From: an uncultured Clostridia bacterium
GTDB lineage: Bacteria; Bacillota; Clostridia; Christensenellales; Maliibacteriaceae
Direction: 5' to 3'
Length of the DNA stretch: 18,984 nucleotides
Assembly: GCA_934613185.1 (NCBI GenBank)
Contig: CAKTSO010000019.1
Location: 1-18,984 of the forward strand
The notes beneath the pieces were generated by a model. The model saw only the letters and a list, made by a program, of their open reading frames with translations, was not told where the DNA came from and searched no databases. Positions 1-7,614 of this stretch are shown here, piece by piece (positions within the stretch are counted from its first letter, which is position 1; each line of letters opens with the position of its first letter). Both the position numbers and the translations under genes were made by a program.

Positions 1-14
1 GTATAAAACAAAAA

Positions 15-31
15 GAAGGAATTTTTCCTTC
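15..31. promoter_or_regulatory. Inverted repeat upstream of the TetR gene, possible operator
   Basis: A perfect 7-bp inverted repeat (GAAGGAA, spacer TTT, TTCCTTC) lies about 40 bp before the preferred GTG start of the TetR gene and just after a TATAAA sequence at 2-7 that could be a -10 box. TetR-family repressors usually bind short inverted repeats near their own promoter, so this is a candidate autoregulatory site. No -35 box can be assessed because the window begins at base 1. It could equally be an mRNA hairpin; there is no long T-run after it. Confidence 0.3.
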
Positions 32-70
32 ATCATAGTTTTGCCGACCAACAAAAAGGAGAAGAACGCC

Positions 71-652
71 GTGTCGCAGGTCACAAAACGCGCGCTGGAA
101 CAGTCGCTCAAGAACCTTCTTTTGAAAAAGCCGCTGACGAAGATCACGATCAACGATATCGCCGAGGACTGCGGCATCAGCCGCATGACGTTTTACTATC
201 ACTTCAAGGATATCTACGATCTGGTCGAGTGGGTCTGTCTGGAAGATGCCAAGCGCGCGCTCGACAACAAAAAGACGCACGACACCTGGCAGCAGGGCCT
301 GCTTCAGATTTTCTATGCCGTGCGCGAGAACAAACCCTTTGTCATGAACGTCTATCATTGTGTCGACAGGGCGCAGGTCGAAAAATACCTGCGGCCGCTG
401 ACGGACGATCTTCTGATGGGCGTGATCGAGGAGGAATCGCAGGGCAAAACGATCCGGCAGGAGGATAAACAGTTCGTTGCGCAGGTGTATTCCTATGTGT
501 TTATCGGTTTGATGCTCGACTGGATCCGCGACGACATGAAGCAGGATCCGGAAGTGCTTGTGAAAAAACTGGCGGCGGTGCTGCAAAACGCGTTCGCAGA
601 GGCGCTGGAGCGGCTCAGCGTTTCGGGCGCAAAAACCGAAAAAGCGATTTGA
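71..652 (+). CDS. TetR/AcrR-family transcriptional regulator (DhaS-like)
   Basis: A one-domain transcription factor of 193 residues. The N-terminal helix-turn-helix spans about residues 10-55, with the family signature ITINDIAEDCGISRMTFYYH followed by FKDIYDLVEW. The C-terminal ligand-binding half is helical and resembles the TetR_C_8 type found in DhaS-like regulators. I chose GTG at 71 because AAAGGAG at 55-61 sits 9 bases before it and because related proteins begin with the same S-Q-x-T-K-R sequence. An in-frame TTG at 41 would add ten lysine-rich residues and has a poorly spaced AAGAAGGA. The gene ends at a strong terminator, and the next gene downstream is oleate hydratase. TetR regulators are often found beside fatty-acid detoxification genes, so control of ohyA is plausible, but the ligand cannot be read from the sequence. 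Confidence 0.9.
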   Translation: MSQVTKRALEQSLKNLLLKKPLTKITINDIAEDCGISRMTFYYHFKDIYDLVEWVCLEDAKRALDNKKTHDTWQQGLLQIFYAVRENKPFVMNVYHCVDRAQVEKYLRPLTDDLLMGVIEEESQGKTIRQEDKQFVAQVYSYVFIGLMLDWIRDDMKQDPEVLVKKLAAVLQNAFAEALERLSVSGAKTEKAI

Positions 653-691
653 ACAAATCCGCCGAAATGATAAAATTTTTGGCAGATCAGG

Positions 692-725
692 GCGCGGTGA
701 TAAAGCTTTTATCACCGCGCTTTTT
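692..725 (+). terminator. Intrinsic terminator after the TetR gene
   Basis: A perfect 13-bp stem (GCGCGGTGATAAA at 692-704, its complement at 708-720) with a 3-base loop is followed by TTTTTC. It separates the regulator from ohyA, so the two are probably transcribed as separate units. Confidence 0.92.
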
Positions 726-795
726 CTGTTTATGGCGTTTTTTTCGGGGCACAATTACAATAAGACCGTAGCAAATCACAGGAGGTTATTTTAAG

Positions 796-2589
796 ATGTA
801 TTACGCTTCCGGTACTTATGAAATGTTTGCGCACCCGCAAAAGCCCGCCGACGTGGACAAAAAATCCGCGTATATCATCGGCACGGGCCTGGCAGGACTT
901 ACGGCTGCGTTTTATCTTGTCCGCGACGGACAGATGAAGGGCGAGCATATCCACCTTCTGGAAAAACTGGAGCTTGCCGGCGGCAGCTGCGACGGCTACC
1001 GCGATATCACCAAGGGCTTCTTCATGCGCGGCGGCCGCGAGATGGACAACCACTTCGAAGTGATGTGGGACGTCTTCCGCGACGTGCCGTCGATCGAGAC
1101 GCCGAATGTTTCGGTGCTCGACGAATACTACTGGCTCAACAAGCACGACCCGAACTATTCGCTTTGCCGCGCGACGGTCAATCGCGGCGAGGATGCGCAT
1201 ACCGATAAGAAATTCACGCTCGATAAAGAATCGGCGATGGCGCTGTCCCGCCTGTTCATCACGCCGGAAAAGGATCTGGAGGACAAGAAGATCTCCGACG
1301 TGCTGCCCGATTCCTTCTGGAGCACGAACTTCTGGCTGTACTGGCAGACGATGTTCGCCTTCCAGCGCTGGTCCAGCGCGCTTGAAATGAAGCGTTATCT
1401 GTGCCGCTATGTGCATCACATCGACGGCCTTCCCGATTTCAGCGCCCTTCGATTCACCAAATACAACCAGTATGAGAGCATGATCCTTCCGCTGGTCGAA
1501 TATTTGAAGGCGCACGGCGTGCAGATCGAGTTCGGCATGGACGTCAAAAACGTCGAGATCGAGTCGAAGGACGGCAAGAAGGTCGCCTGCAAGATCATCT
1601 ATGTCAAAGACGGCGAGGAGCGCTCGATCGATCTGATCGAAGACGACCTTGTCTTCATCACCAACGGCTGCTGCACCGATACGTCCTGCTACGGCGATCA
1701 GAACCATGCGCCGGATCTTTCCAGGGTCAAAAACGGCCACGGCGAGTCCTGGGATATGTGGAAGGCCATCGCGGCGCAGGCCGAGCACGGCGAATACGGC
1801 AACCCCGCCGCGTTCTGCTATGATGTCGACGCGACGAACTGGATGAGCGCGACCGTCGAGACCTCGGACGACGAGATCATCGACTATATCAAGCGCATCT
1901 GCAAGCGCGACCCGCGCGAGGGCAAAGTCACCACCGGCGGTATCGTCACCGTAAAGGACAGCACGGAAAACTGGTATCTGTCCTGGACGATCAACCGTCA
2001 GCCGCAGTTCCGCGCGCAGGACAAGAACACCGTTCTGGTCTGGCTGTACGCGCTGCATACGGATCGCGAGGGCAATTATGTGAAAAAGGCGATGCGCGAC
2101 TGCACCGGCGAAGAGGTCTGCCGCGAATGGCTGTATCATATCGGCGCGCCGATCGACCGCATCGAGGAGCTGGCGCACGACAAGTGCAACACGACGACGT
2201 GCTTCATGCCGTATATCAACGCCTTCTTCCAGCCGCGCAAGAACGAAGACCGCCCGCATGTCGTGCCCGACGGCGCGGTGAACTTTGCCTTCTTGGGGCA
2301 GTTCGCCGAGACCCCGCGCGACACGATCTTTACGACCGAGTATTCCATGCGCACCGGCATGGAGGCCGTCTACACGCTGCTGAACGTCGACCGCGGCGTG
2401 CCGGAGGTTTGGGGCAGCAAGTACGACGTGCGCGAGCTTCTGCGCGCCTGCTACTACGCACTGGACAAAAAGCCGATCACCGACATCAAGCTGTCGCTGA
2501 AGGAAAAAGAGCTTCTGCGCGTCGTCCTTCGCAAGGTCAAGGGGACGGATGTGGAACTTCTTCTGCGCGAGAGCGGATTGATCGAATAA
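796..2589 (+). CDS. ohyA: Oleate hydratase (myosin-cross-reactive antigen family), FAD-dependent
   Basis: The enzyme adds water to the cis-9 double bond of oleate and similar unsaturated fatty acids, giving 10-hydroxystearate. It is usually seen as a way of detoxifying host or dietary fatty acids. The 597-residue length is normal for the family. The FAD-binding Rossmann motif GTGLAG is at residues 29-34. The flexible loop RGGREMDNHFE carries Glu82, and Tyr201 follows in EMKRY; both fall at the numbering of the catalytic Glu82 and Tyr201 of Staphylococcus aureus OhyA. The C-terminal part contains the conserved NFAFLGQFAE-PRDTIFTTEYS block. The start is set by a perfect AGGAGG at 780-785. A TACAAT at 756-761 could be a -10 box, but I find no good -35. 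The gene ends in a bidirectional terminator. The upstream TetR gene is its likely regulator. Confidence 0.97.
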   Translation: MYYASGTYEMFAHPQKPADVDKKSAYIIGTGLAGLTAAFYLVRDGQMKGEHIHLLEKLELAGGSCDGYRDITKGFFMRGGREMDNHFEVMWDVFRDVPSIETPNVSVLDEYYWLNKHDPNYSLCRATVNRGEDAHTDKKFTLDKESAMALSRLFITPEKDLEDKKISDVLPDSFWSTNFWLYWQTMFAFQRWSSALEMKRYLCRYVHHIDGLPDFSALRFTKYNQYESMILPLVEYLKAHGVQIEFGMDVKNVEIESKDGKKVACKIIYVKDGEERSIDLIEDDLVFITNGCCTDTSCYGDQNHAPDLSRVKNGHGESWDMWKAIAAQAEHGEYGNPAAFCYDVDATNWMSATVETSDDEIIDYIKRICKRDPREGKVTTGGIVTVKDSTENWYLSWTINRQPQFRAQDKNTVLVWLYALHTDREGNYVKKAMRDCTGEEVCREWLYHIGAPIDRIEELAHDKCNTTTCFMPYINAFFQPRKNEDRPHVVPDGAVNFAFLGQFAETPRDTIFTTEYSMRTGMEAVYTLLNVDRGVPEVWGSKYDVRELLRACYYALDKKPITDIKLSLKEKELLRVVLRKVKGTDVELLLRESGLIE

Positions 2590-2600
2590 AAGATTCCGTC

Positions 2601-2643
2601 ACACACAAAAAAGGAGCGCATACGCGCTCCTTTTTTTGTGTGT
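2601..2643. terminator. Bidirectional intrinsic terminator between ohyA and the ABC transporter
   Basis: A core stem GGAGCGC (2613-2619) / GCGCTCC (2624-2630) is flanked by an A-run on the left and a T-run on the right, then by ACACAC/GTGTGT that extends the pairing. It works for ohyA on the plus strand. On the minus strand it is the first clear terminator after the ABC transporter operon, about 330 bases beyond the ATPase stop. Confidence 0.9.
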
Positions 2644-2973
2644 GGGATAAGTGCTCTGTGCAGGTCTTTACAGCGCCCCGTGTGCATATAGAGCTTTTGC
2701 TGATTGCGAGTTCCTTATGGCCGCATGGCGGGTCGGATATTTCCGCTCAGGGTGAAAGCCGTCCAAGCCAATGGACGGAATGTGTTTCGGCTCCACCTTC
2801 GTGCGGAGAAGGCACGCAAGGAAGCTTGTCGGCGTGCGCTTTCCCGCTGCGGGCGGTGTGACGCCGCTTCTACCGTGTGCATATTCGTCAGGAAGCGCAG
2901 CGGGGCGGAAACACTTTACATCCGCGCATCGGATGAGCACGTCCATCCCGTTGCTGCAGGAATGCTCCGTGGC
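2644..2973. other. 330-bp gap without a convincing gene; small repeats and hairpins
   Basis: This stretch is the 3' trailer of the minus-strand ABC operon. Short open frames cross it on both strands, but none has a ribosome binding site or a recognisable protein pattern. It contains a 12-bp direct repeat (CCGTGTGCATAT at 2678-2689 and 2873-2884), a 7-bp hairpin CCGTCCA/TGGACGG at 2759-2778, a 6-bp hairpin CATCCG/CGGATG at 2919-2935, and an imperfect long-range inverted repeat pairing about 2782-2794 with 2903-2915. It may be a long structured 3' UTR, a decayed gene or the scar of an insertion. Confidence 0.5.
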
Positions 2974-4053
2974 TTACAGCGCGTGGGCGTTGCCGGCTTC
3001 AAAGTAGATGCCGGCCCTGTCGCCTACATGGTAGATTTTCTTGTCCTTGGGGTTGTACTCATGAATAACCAGCTTGGTATCGCCGATCATAACATGATAT
3101 AGCTGGTACGCGCCCATGAACGTGGACACGACGACTTCGCAGGGCAGTATGCCCTCGTCGCACAGGACGGTGGACTCGGGGCGCAGCACAACGGTCGTCT
3201 CCGCGCCGATGGCGATCCGATCCACGGTGCCTTCGACCTGAATCTCCCGACCGTAGACCTCGACCACATCCACAGCACCCGCATGGCGAACAAGCTTGCC
3301 CTTCAGGAAGTTGGCGTCGCCGATAAAGTCCGCAACGAACTCATTGACGGGGTGATAGTAAATTTCATGGGGGGTACCCATTTGGGCGATCTTGCCGGCG
3401 TCCATGATGATGATCTTGTCGGAGATGGACATGGCCTCGGACTGATCGTGGGTGACATAGACGGCGGTAATGCCTGCCTTTTGCTGAATGCGGCGGATCT
3501 CTGTACGCATAGATACACGAAGGTTGGCGTCCAGATTGGACAGCGGCTCATCGAACAGCAGCACGCCGGGCTCCACGACCAGCGCTCTTGCCAGCGCGAC
3601 ACGTTGCTGCTGACCGCCGGACAGCTGGTTGGTCATGCGGGACTCCATGCCGGACAGGCCCACGAGCTCCAGAATATCCGTGACCCTCTGCTTGATGACA
3701 TCCTTGGGGAGTCTGCGCAGCTTCAGTCCGTACGCGACATTGTCAAAAACGTTGTAGTGGGGCAGCAGTGCATAGCTTTGGAACACCATGGCGGTGTCCC
3801 GCTTGTCGGGTGTCAACTCGTCGATTTTCTCGCCGCCCAGATAGATGCCTCCCTCGTCCGGGCTCTCAAAGCCGGCAATCAGACGAAGTGTAGTGGTCTT
3901 GCCGCAGCCGGAGGGGCCCAACAGCGTTACAAAGCTGCCCGGTTCAATGTCAAGGCTGACGCTGTTGACGGCATAGAAGTCCTTTTTGGTCTTGGGGTCA
4001 ATGTATATTTTGGAAATTCCATCCAGCTTGATGCCCTTTTTTTCGTTTGCCAT
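2974..4053 (-). CDS. ABC transporter ATP-binding protein (FbpC/AfuC/PotA-type)
   Basis: The ATPase that powers the importer encoded upstream; 359 residues. Visible motifs are Walker A GPSGCGKT (46-53), Q-loop Gln92 in VFQSYALLPH, signature LSGGQQQR (144-151), Walker B VLLFDEP (164-170) with catalytic Glu169, D-loop SNLDA, and the switch His202 in VTHDQSEAMSISD. A C-terminal TOBE-type domain covers about residues 280-355, as in ferric-ion, spermidine and phosphonate importers. ATG at 4053 lies only 6 bases after the permease stop, and its Shine-Dalgarno (GGAGGG) is inside the last codons of the permease, so the genes are translationally coupled. The substrate cannot be told from this subunit. 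Third and last gene of the operon. Confidence 0.96.
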   Translation of the reverse strand: MANEKKGIKLDGISKIYIDPKTKKDFYAVNSVSLDIEPGSFVTLLGPSGCGKTTTLRLIAGFESPDEGGIYLGGEKIDELTPDKRDTAMVFQSYALLPHYNVFDNVAYGLKLRRLPKDVIKQRVTDILELVGLSGMESRMTNQLSGGQQQRVALARALVVEPGVLLFDEPLSNLDANLRVSMRTEIRRIQQKAGITAVYVTHDQSEAMSISDKIIIMDAGKIAQMGTPHEIYYHPVNEFVADFIGDANFLKGKLVRHAGAVDVVEVYGREIQVEGTVDRIAIGAETTVVLRPESTVLCDEGILPCEVVVSTFMGAYQLYHVMIGDTKLVIHEYNPKDKKIYHVGDRAGIYFEAGNAHAL

Positions 4054-4059
4054 AGTGAA

Positions 4060-5769
4060 TTAACCCTCCATGTATTTGCTGGTGCCGAAGTGCTTGATGA
4101 ACAGATTCAAAAGGACGATGATGGCATACACGAAGACGATCAGGAACGACGCGTAAACGCAGGCGGTTCCCCATTCGCCTTTTTCTGCCAAGGAGTTGAT
4201 CTGTACGGTAACAAGCTTCCATTTGGGAGTAACCAGCAGGATAACGGCGGAAATCGCGGTGATGGACCGGACAAAGGCAGTAACCAGTCCGGAGAAGAAG
4301 GAATCCTTGATGAGGGGCAGGGTTACGGTAAAGAACACCTTTGCGCTGCCCGCGCCAAGGTCAATGGCGGATTCCTCAATACTTTTATCGATCTGCCGGA
4401 GAGCGGAAATGCCGCTTCGTGTGCCGGTGGGCAGGGAGCGAACCACAAAGGCGATGATCAGAATCGCTGAGGTTCCGTACAGCCCCTTCAGAAAGCCGGT
4501 GCGAAACATGCCGTTGGAGAAGCCGCGGATATAGCCGATACCCAAAACGGTGCCGGGAACGGCCATAGCCAGCATGGATAGCAGTTCCAAAAGCCCCTTC
4601 CCCTTGAATTTCTTCTTGACCACAAGGTAAGCAATGAGCATGGACATGATGGCTGTCGCCGGAGCGGCAATGGCGGAAAGGAGCGCGGAGTCCTTAAAGT
4701 TTTTCAGGCCGTTTTGCAGCATGAAGTTATTGAAGTGCCGCATGCTGAAGGAGTAGTCCCGTCCCCACAGCTTGAAGAAGCCGCCGAAGAATACCATGAT
4801 GTACATGACCATGACGAAAACAGAGATCAAAGAGCAGATGACCGTCAACGGAACGGTGACGCTCTTGTCCGCAATGGGCGTTCTGGCACGGGTGGCCTTG
4901 CCGGTGAGGGTCGCGGCGGTTTTAGACTCCAGATAATACTTCTGGATAATAAACATGATGATGGTGACCGAAAGCAGCACCACGGACATTGCCGCTGCGC
5001 CCTGCTTATCGTAAGCGCCGGTGATCTGCAAGTAGATCGTGGTAGCCAGCGTGTCATAGTTGCCGCCGATCAGCATGGCGTTGGCAAAGTCGGCCGCAGA
5101 CTCGATAAAGGTCACGAGGAAGGCGTTGCCGAGGCCCGGCAGCAGCAGCGGCAGGGTCACGGTGGTGAATACCTTCATGCGGGAAGCGCCCATATCCCGC
5201 GCGGCCTCCTCCAAAGACGGATCGATATTCTTCAGCAGTCCCTTGAGCATCAGGTAGCATACAGGGAAGAACGTCATGGTCTGCACAGTCACAAGACCCC
5301 ACAGACCGTAAATGTTGGCGTCGTTGATATGCAGCAGACTTTTTGTAATCATGCCCTGTTTGCCGAACAGCAGGATCATGCTCAGGGAAAGCACGAACGG
5401 AGGCGAAACGACGGGAAGGACGGAAACGAGGTTGAACAGCTTCTCGACGGTTTTGGAGCGGACGCGGACATAGACATCCACATAAGCAAACAGGAGGCCC
5501 ACGAACGTGGACAGAACACCTGTGATGGTGCCGGCCCGCAGGGTATTCCAAAAGGCCTTCCGGAAGCCGGTCATGTTCAGCACCCGTTCAAAGACGGTCG
5601 TGGTAAAGGCGCCGGTCTGTTCATTCTGGATGCTGTCGACCAGAAGATAAACCAGAGGATACAGAACGAAAAGAAGCATTGCGATCATCAGGAAAGCCAC
5701 GGTGCATACCAGCACAGGATCGCTGAAAAACTTCTTTCGGTCCAATTCTCTGCTCTGTACTTTTTTCAT
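4060..5769 (-). CDS. ABC transporter permease, two fused BPD_transp_1 domains (FbpB/AfuB-like)
   Basis: An integral membrane protein of 569 residues carrying both transmembrane halves of the importer in one chain, as in FbpB, AfuB and ThiP. About twelve hydrophobic segments are visible in two sets. Each set contains a cytoplasmic EAA loop that contacts the ATPase: EEAARDMGAS near residues 187-196 and EESAIDLGAGS near 465-475, each followed by K-V-F-x-T-V-T-L-P-L. I chose ATG at 5769, preceded by AAAGGAG about 11 bases upstream. An in-frame ATG at 5808 would add 13 polar residues but has no ribosome binding site. The gene lies between the binding protein (about 300-bp gap with a hairpin) and the ATPase (6-bp gap). 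Confidence 0.95.
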   Translation of the reverse strand: MKKVQSRELDRKKFFSDPVLVCTVAFLMIAMLLFVLYPLVYLLVDSIQNEQTGAFTTTVFERVLNMTGFRKAFWNTLRAGTITGVLSTFVGLLFAYVDVYVRVRSKTVEKLFNLVSVLPVVSPPFVLSLSMILLFGKQGMITKSLLHINDANIYGLWGLVTVQTMTFFPVCYLMLKGLLKNIDPSLEEAARDMGASRMKVFTTVTLPLLLPGLGNAFLVTFIESAADFANAMLIGGNYDTLATTIYLQITGAYDKQGAAAMSVVLLSVTIIMFIIQKYYLESKTAATLTGKATRARTPIADKSVTVPLTVICSLISVFVMVMYIMVFFGGFFKLWGRDYSFSMRHFNNFMLQNGLKNFKDSALLSAIAAPATAIMSMLIAYLVVKKKFKGKGLLELLSMLAMAVPGTVLGIGYIRGFSNGMFRTGFLKGLYGTSAILIIAFVVRSLPTGTRSGISALRQIDKSIEESAIDLGAGSAKVFFTVTLPLIKDSFFSGLVTAFVRSITAISAVILLVTPKWKLVTVQINSLAEKGEWGTACVYASFLIVFVYAIIVLLNLFIKHFGTSKYMEG

Positions 5770-6076
5770 GTTGGTTGGTTCTCCTTTCCGGTGGGAGGAT
5801 TCTGTCATGTGCGGAGCAGATACTTTGCGTTTTGTCTGAAAAATAGAGCCATGTCATTGCGGGACGTCCCGCAGACCGGCGAAGCGAACCCTCTTGAGTT
5901 TCGGAACGGCGCCATGAACCGGAGCCTGAAAGGAAAAGTGCTCCGGTACACGGAAAGCCAAACAGATGCACGCGTCGGAGCATATGCCGGCCCCAAACGG
6001 CGGCGGACTGATAAATTCCGGTCTGTAAGAATCGAGGAGATGACGTTTGTCATCTCCCCGTCGGCGCAATATTCGA
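5770..6076. other. Intercistronic region between binding protein and permease genes
   Basis: About 300 bases separate the binding-protein stop from the permease start. I see no gene in it. Its notable contents are the hairpin at 6033-6060 and a perfect 16-bp palindrome TGCGGGACGTCCCGCA at 5858-5873. A long gap with structure after the first gene is common where the binding protein must be made in excess over the membrane subunits. Confidence 0.5.
6033..6060 (-). promoter_or_regulatory. Intercistronic stem-loop after the binding-protein gene
   Basis: Read on the minus strand, CGGGGAGATGAC pairs with GTCATCTCCTCG around an AAAC loop: 12 pairs with one G-T wobble. It starts about 17 bases after the stop codon. 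No T-run follows, so it is more likely a processing or 3'-end stabilising element, or a partial attenuator, than a full terminator. This would favour high levels of binding protein relative to permease and ATPase. Confidence 0.6.
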
Positions 6077-7216
6077 TTATTCAGTCTTGAAACGCTCGGA
6101 ACCGTTCTCGCCGTTGACGACTTCCATGAACCGCTCCACACGTTCAGAGGTGTGAGCCTTGGCGTCAGCGAAGTCATAGTCGATGCAGGCGCTGATGTCC
6201 AGATCGAACTTATCCAGAACCTCGGGCTGTTTGGCGTTGCTCAGCACCAGGAACTGATAGGAACCGGTGGGGGCAGCCAGCTCGACGCACTCGGGAGTCA
6301 GGCAGAACTCGATGAACAGCTTGGCAGCATTGGGATGCTTCGCTCCCTCGAAGATGGAGACGGCGCCGACCTCGGCAGCGGTGCCTGAGGCGGGGATGGT
6401 CATACCGATGTTGTCATAACCGTTGACGATCTGATAAACGGCATCATGCAGGAAACCGATACCGATGGCGCACTCGCCGGGACCCACGTTCTTGGAGGGG
6501 CCGCCGCCGGACTTGGTGTACTGCTCGATGTTGGCGTCCAAAGCCTGCCAGTACTCCTCGGCTTTCTCCTGACCCCACATCTGCACGGTAGCGTTCAGGA
6601 ACAGCTTGGAGGTGGAGGCGGTGTTGGGGTTGGAGAACCAGATCAGGCCCTTGTACTCGGGCTTGATCAGATCGTCCCAATCCTTGGGAGCTTCCAGACC
6701 CTTTTCCTCAAGGATCTCGGTGTTGTAGAAGAAGCCCATGATGCCGGTGTAAATACCGTACCAGTAACCGTCGGCGTCGCGATACATATCGGAGACCAGG
6801 TTCACGGCGTTCTTGGCATCGTACTGCATCAGCAGACCCTGGGCAGCACAGACGGCCTGAGGATCGGACGTGCCGCCGAACCAGACGTCGGCGGAGGGGT
6901 TGCCGTTCTCTTCTTCGACCTTGGCCTGCACTTCGCCGCCGGTCAGCCGCTGCCAGGAAGTGGTGATACCGTACTTGTCGGCGAAAGCGTTTGCGGCAGC
7001 AGCGATGTACGGATCCTCGCAGGAGCCATAGATAACCAGCTCGCCTTCGGCCTTCGCGGCAGCCTCAAGATCCGCAAAGTAGTCGGATTCTTTGGTGGCG
7101 GGTGTGGTGTTTTGCTGAGTCTCGGGAGTGGTAGTGACGGGGGCTTTGTTTGACGCACAGGCGTACAGCCCCAGCACCATGACCACAGCCAACAGCATAG
7201 CAATGATCTGTTTCAT
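6077..7216 (-). CDS. ABC transporter substrate-binding lipoprotein (FbpA/AfuA/phosphonate-type fold)
   Basis: The extracellular receptor of the importer; 379 residues. A lipoprotein signal ends in the lipobox L-Y-A-C with Cys20 as the lipidation site, followed by a Thr/Pro/Gln-rich linker to about residue 45. The mature domain starts near LVIYGSCEDP and keeps the pattern of family-1 iron/phosphonate-type binding proteins (ADVWFGGTSDP, GFFYNTEIL, W-D-D-L-I-K-P-E-Y-K-G). Iron-binding FbpA has adjacent tyrosines at the position where this protein has GIGFLHDAV (His257, Asp258), and the usual His/Glu ligands of the first strand are not apparent. Ferric iron is therefore doubtful; a sugar phosphate, as in AfuA, or a phosphonate is a better guess. 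ATG at 7216 is preceded by GGAGG at 7224-7228. First gene of the operon, with its own promoter. Confidence 0.93.
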   Translation of the reverse strand: MKQIIAMLLAVVMVLGLYACASNKAPVTTTPETQQNTTPATKESDYFADLEAAAKAEGELVIYGSCEDPYIAAAANAFADKYGITTSWQRLTGGEVQAKVEEENGNPSADVWFGGTSDPQAVCAAQGLLMQYDAKNAVNLVSDMYRDADGYWYGIYTGIMGFFYNTEILEEKGLEAPKDWDDLIKPEYKGLIWFSNPNTASTSKLFLNATVQMWGQEKAEEYWQALDANIEQYTKSGGGPSKNVGPGECAIGIGFLHDAVYQIVNGYDNIGMTIPASGTAAEVGAVSIFEGAKHPNAAKLFIEFCLTPECVELAAPTGSYQFLVLSNAKQPEVLDKFDLDISACIDYDFADAKAHTSERVERFMEVVNGENGSERFKTE

Positions 7217-7277
7217 TTTACAACCTCCATCTTATGAAATTTTACGGGTTCGCTTGGAACCTCTGTATATTACGAGC

Positions 7278-7307
7278 AGTATAGCATACGATTCATGGTG
7301 AAAGCAA
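7278..7307 (-). promoter_or_regulatory. Sigma-A-like promoter of the ABC transporter operon
   Basis: On the minus strand TTGCTT (7302-7307) and TATACT (7278-7283) are 18 bases apart, with an extended -10 TGC immediately before the -10 box. It lies about 60 bases upstream of the binding-protein start. I see no obvious metal-responsive (Fur-type) operator overlapping it. Confidence 0.75.
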
Positions 7308-7614
7308 GCCTTAATTGAGAATTCGTCAAAATTGAAAGCTTCCGCGAATGTTATTGGGGCGTCAATCGATTCACCGGATCCGTTGTCTGTGTTGTGCTTG
7401 TGTGTTTCATTGTGTGTTTGCGTGAACGAAAAACGCGGGTCAACGGAACCATTCTGTGTTTGTTTTGGGACAATACCGCGCAAAAGTGTCGGATAAGAGC
7501 TCCGGTTTGTCGTTCTGAAAAAACGTCGCGGCACATAGGATAAGGCAGAACGCAGAGGGGTGATCCGAAGGGTTCGCCAAAAGTTTTGTCAAAGGCTCAA
7601 AAGGGGGAAAACCG
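7308..7614. other. Divergent intergenic region with a G/T-rich tract
   Basis: This region lies between the divergent ABC operon and the GerM lipoprotein gene. I find no convincing protein gene. Bases 7380-7425 are strikingly strand-biased: the plus strand is almost only G and T with repeated TGTGT/TTGTG units. The last 15 bases carry the AAGGGGG ribosome binding site of the next gene. No clear vegetative promoter for that gene was found. Confidence 0.4.

Noticed and set aside
730..2259. A 509-codon minus-strand frame opposite ohyA
   Set aside because: It is antisense to a fully conserved enzyme, has Arg/Val/Ala-rich low-information sequence, and lacks a ribosome binding site.
2704..3102. Several 75-130-codon frames in the gap between ohyA and the ATPase gene
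   Set aside because: They overlap each other on both strands, have no ribosome binding sites and show no protein pattern. I treat the area as non-coding.
3283..6090. Long plus-strand frames (3283-4470 and 4714-6090) opposite the ABC transporter genes
   Set aside because: The minus-strand genes carry all expected ABC motifs; the plus-strand frames encode Gln/His/Gly-rich sequence without family signatures.
2974..7216. Assignment of the importer as a ferric iron transporter (FbpABC)
   Set aside because: The architecture fits, but the binding protein lacks the Tyr-Tyr iron ligands, so I give only a general label.
7232..7534. A 100-codon minus-strand frame upstream of the binding-protein gene
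   Set aside because: It contains the operon promoter and the low-complexity tract, has no ribosome binding site, and the sequence is not protein-like.
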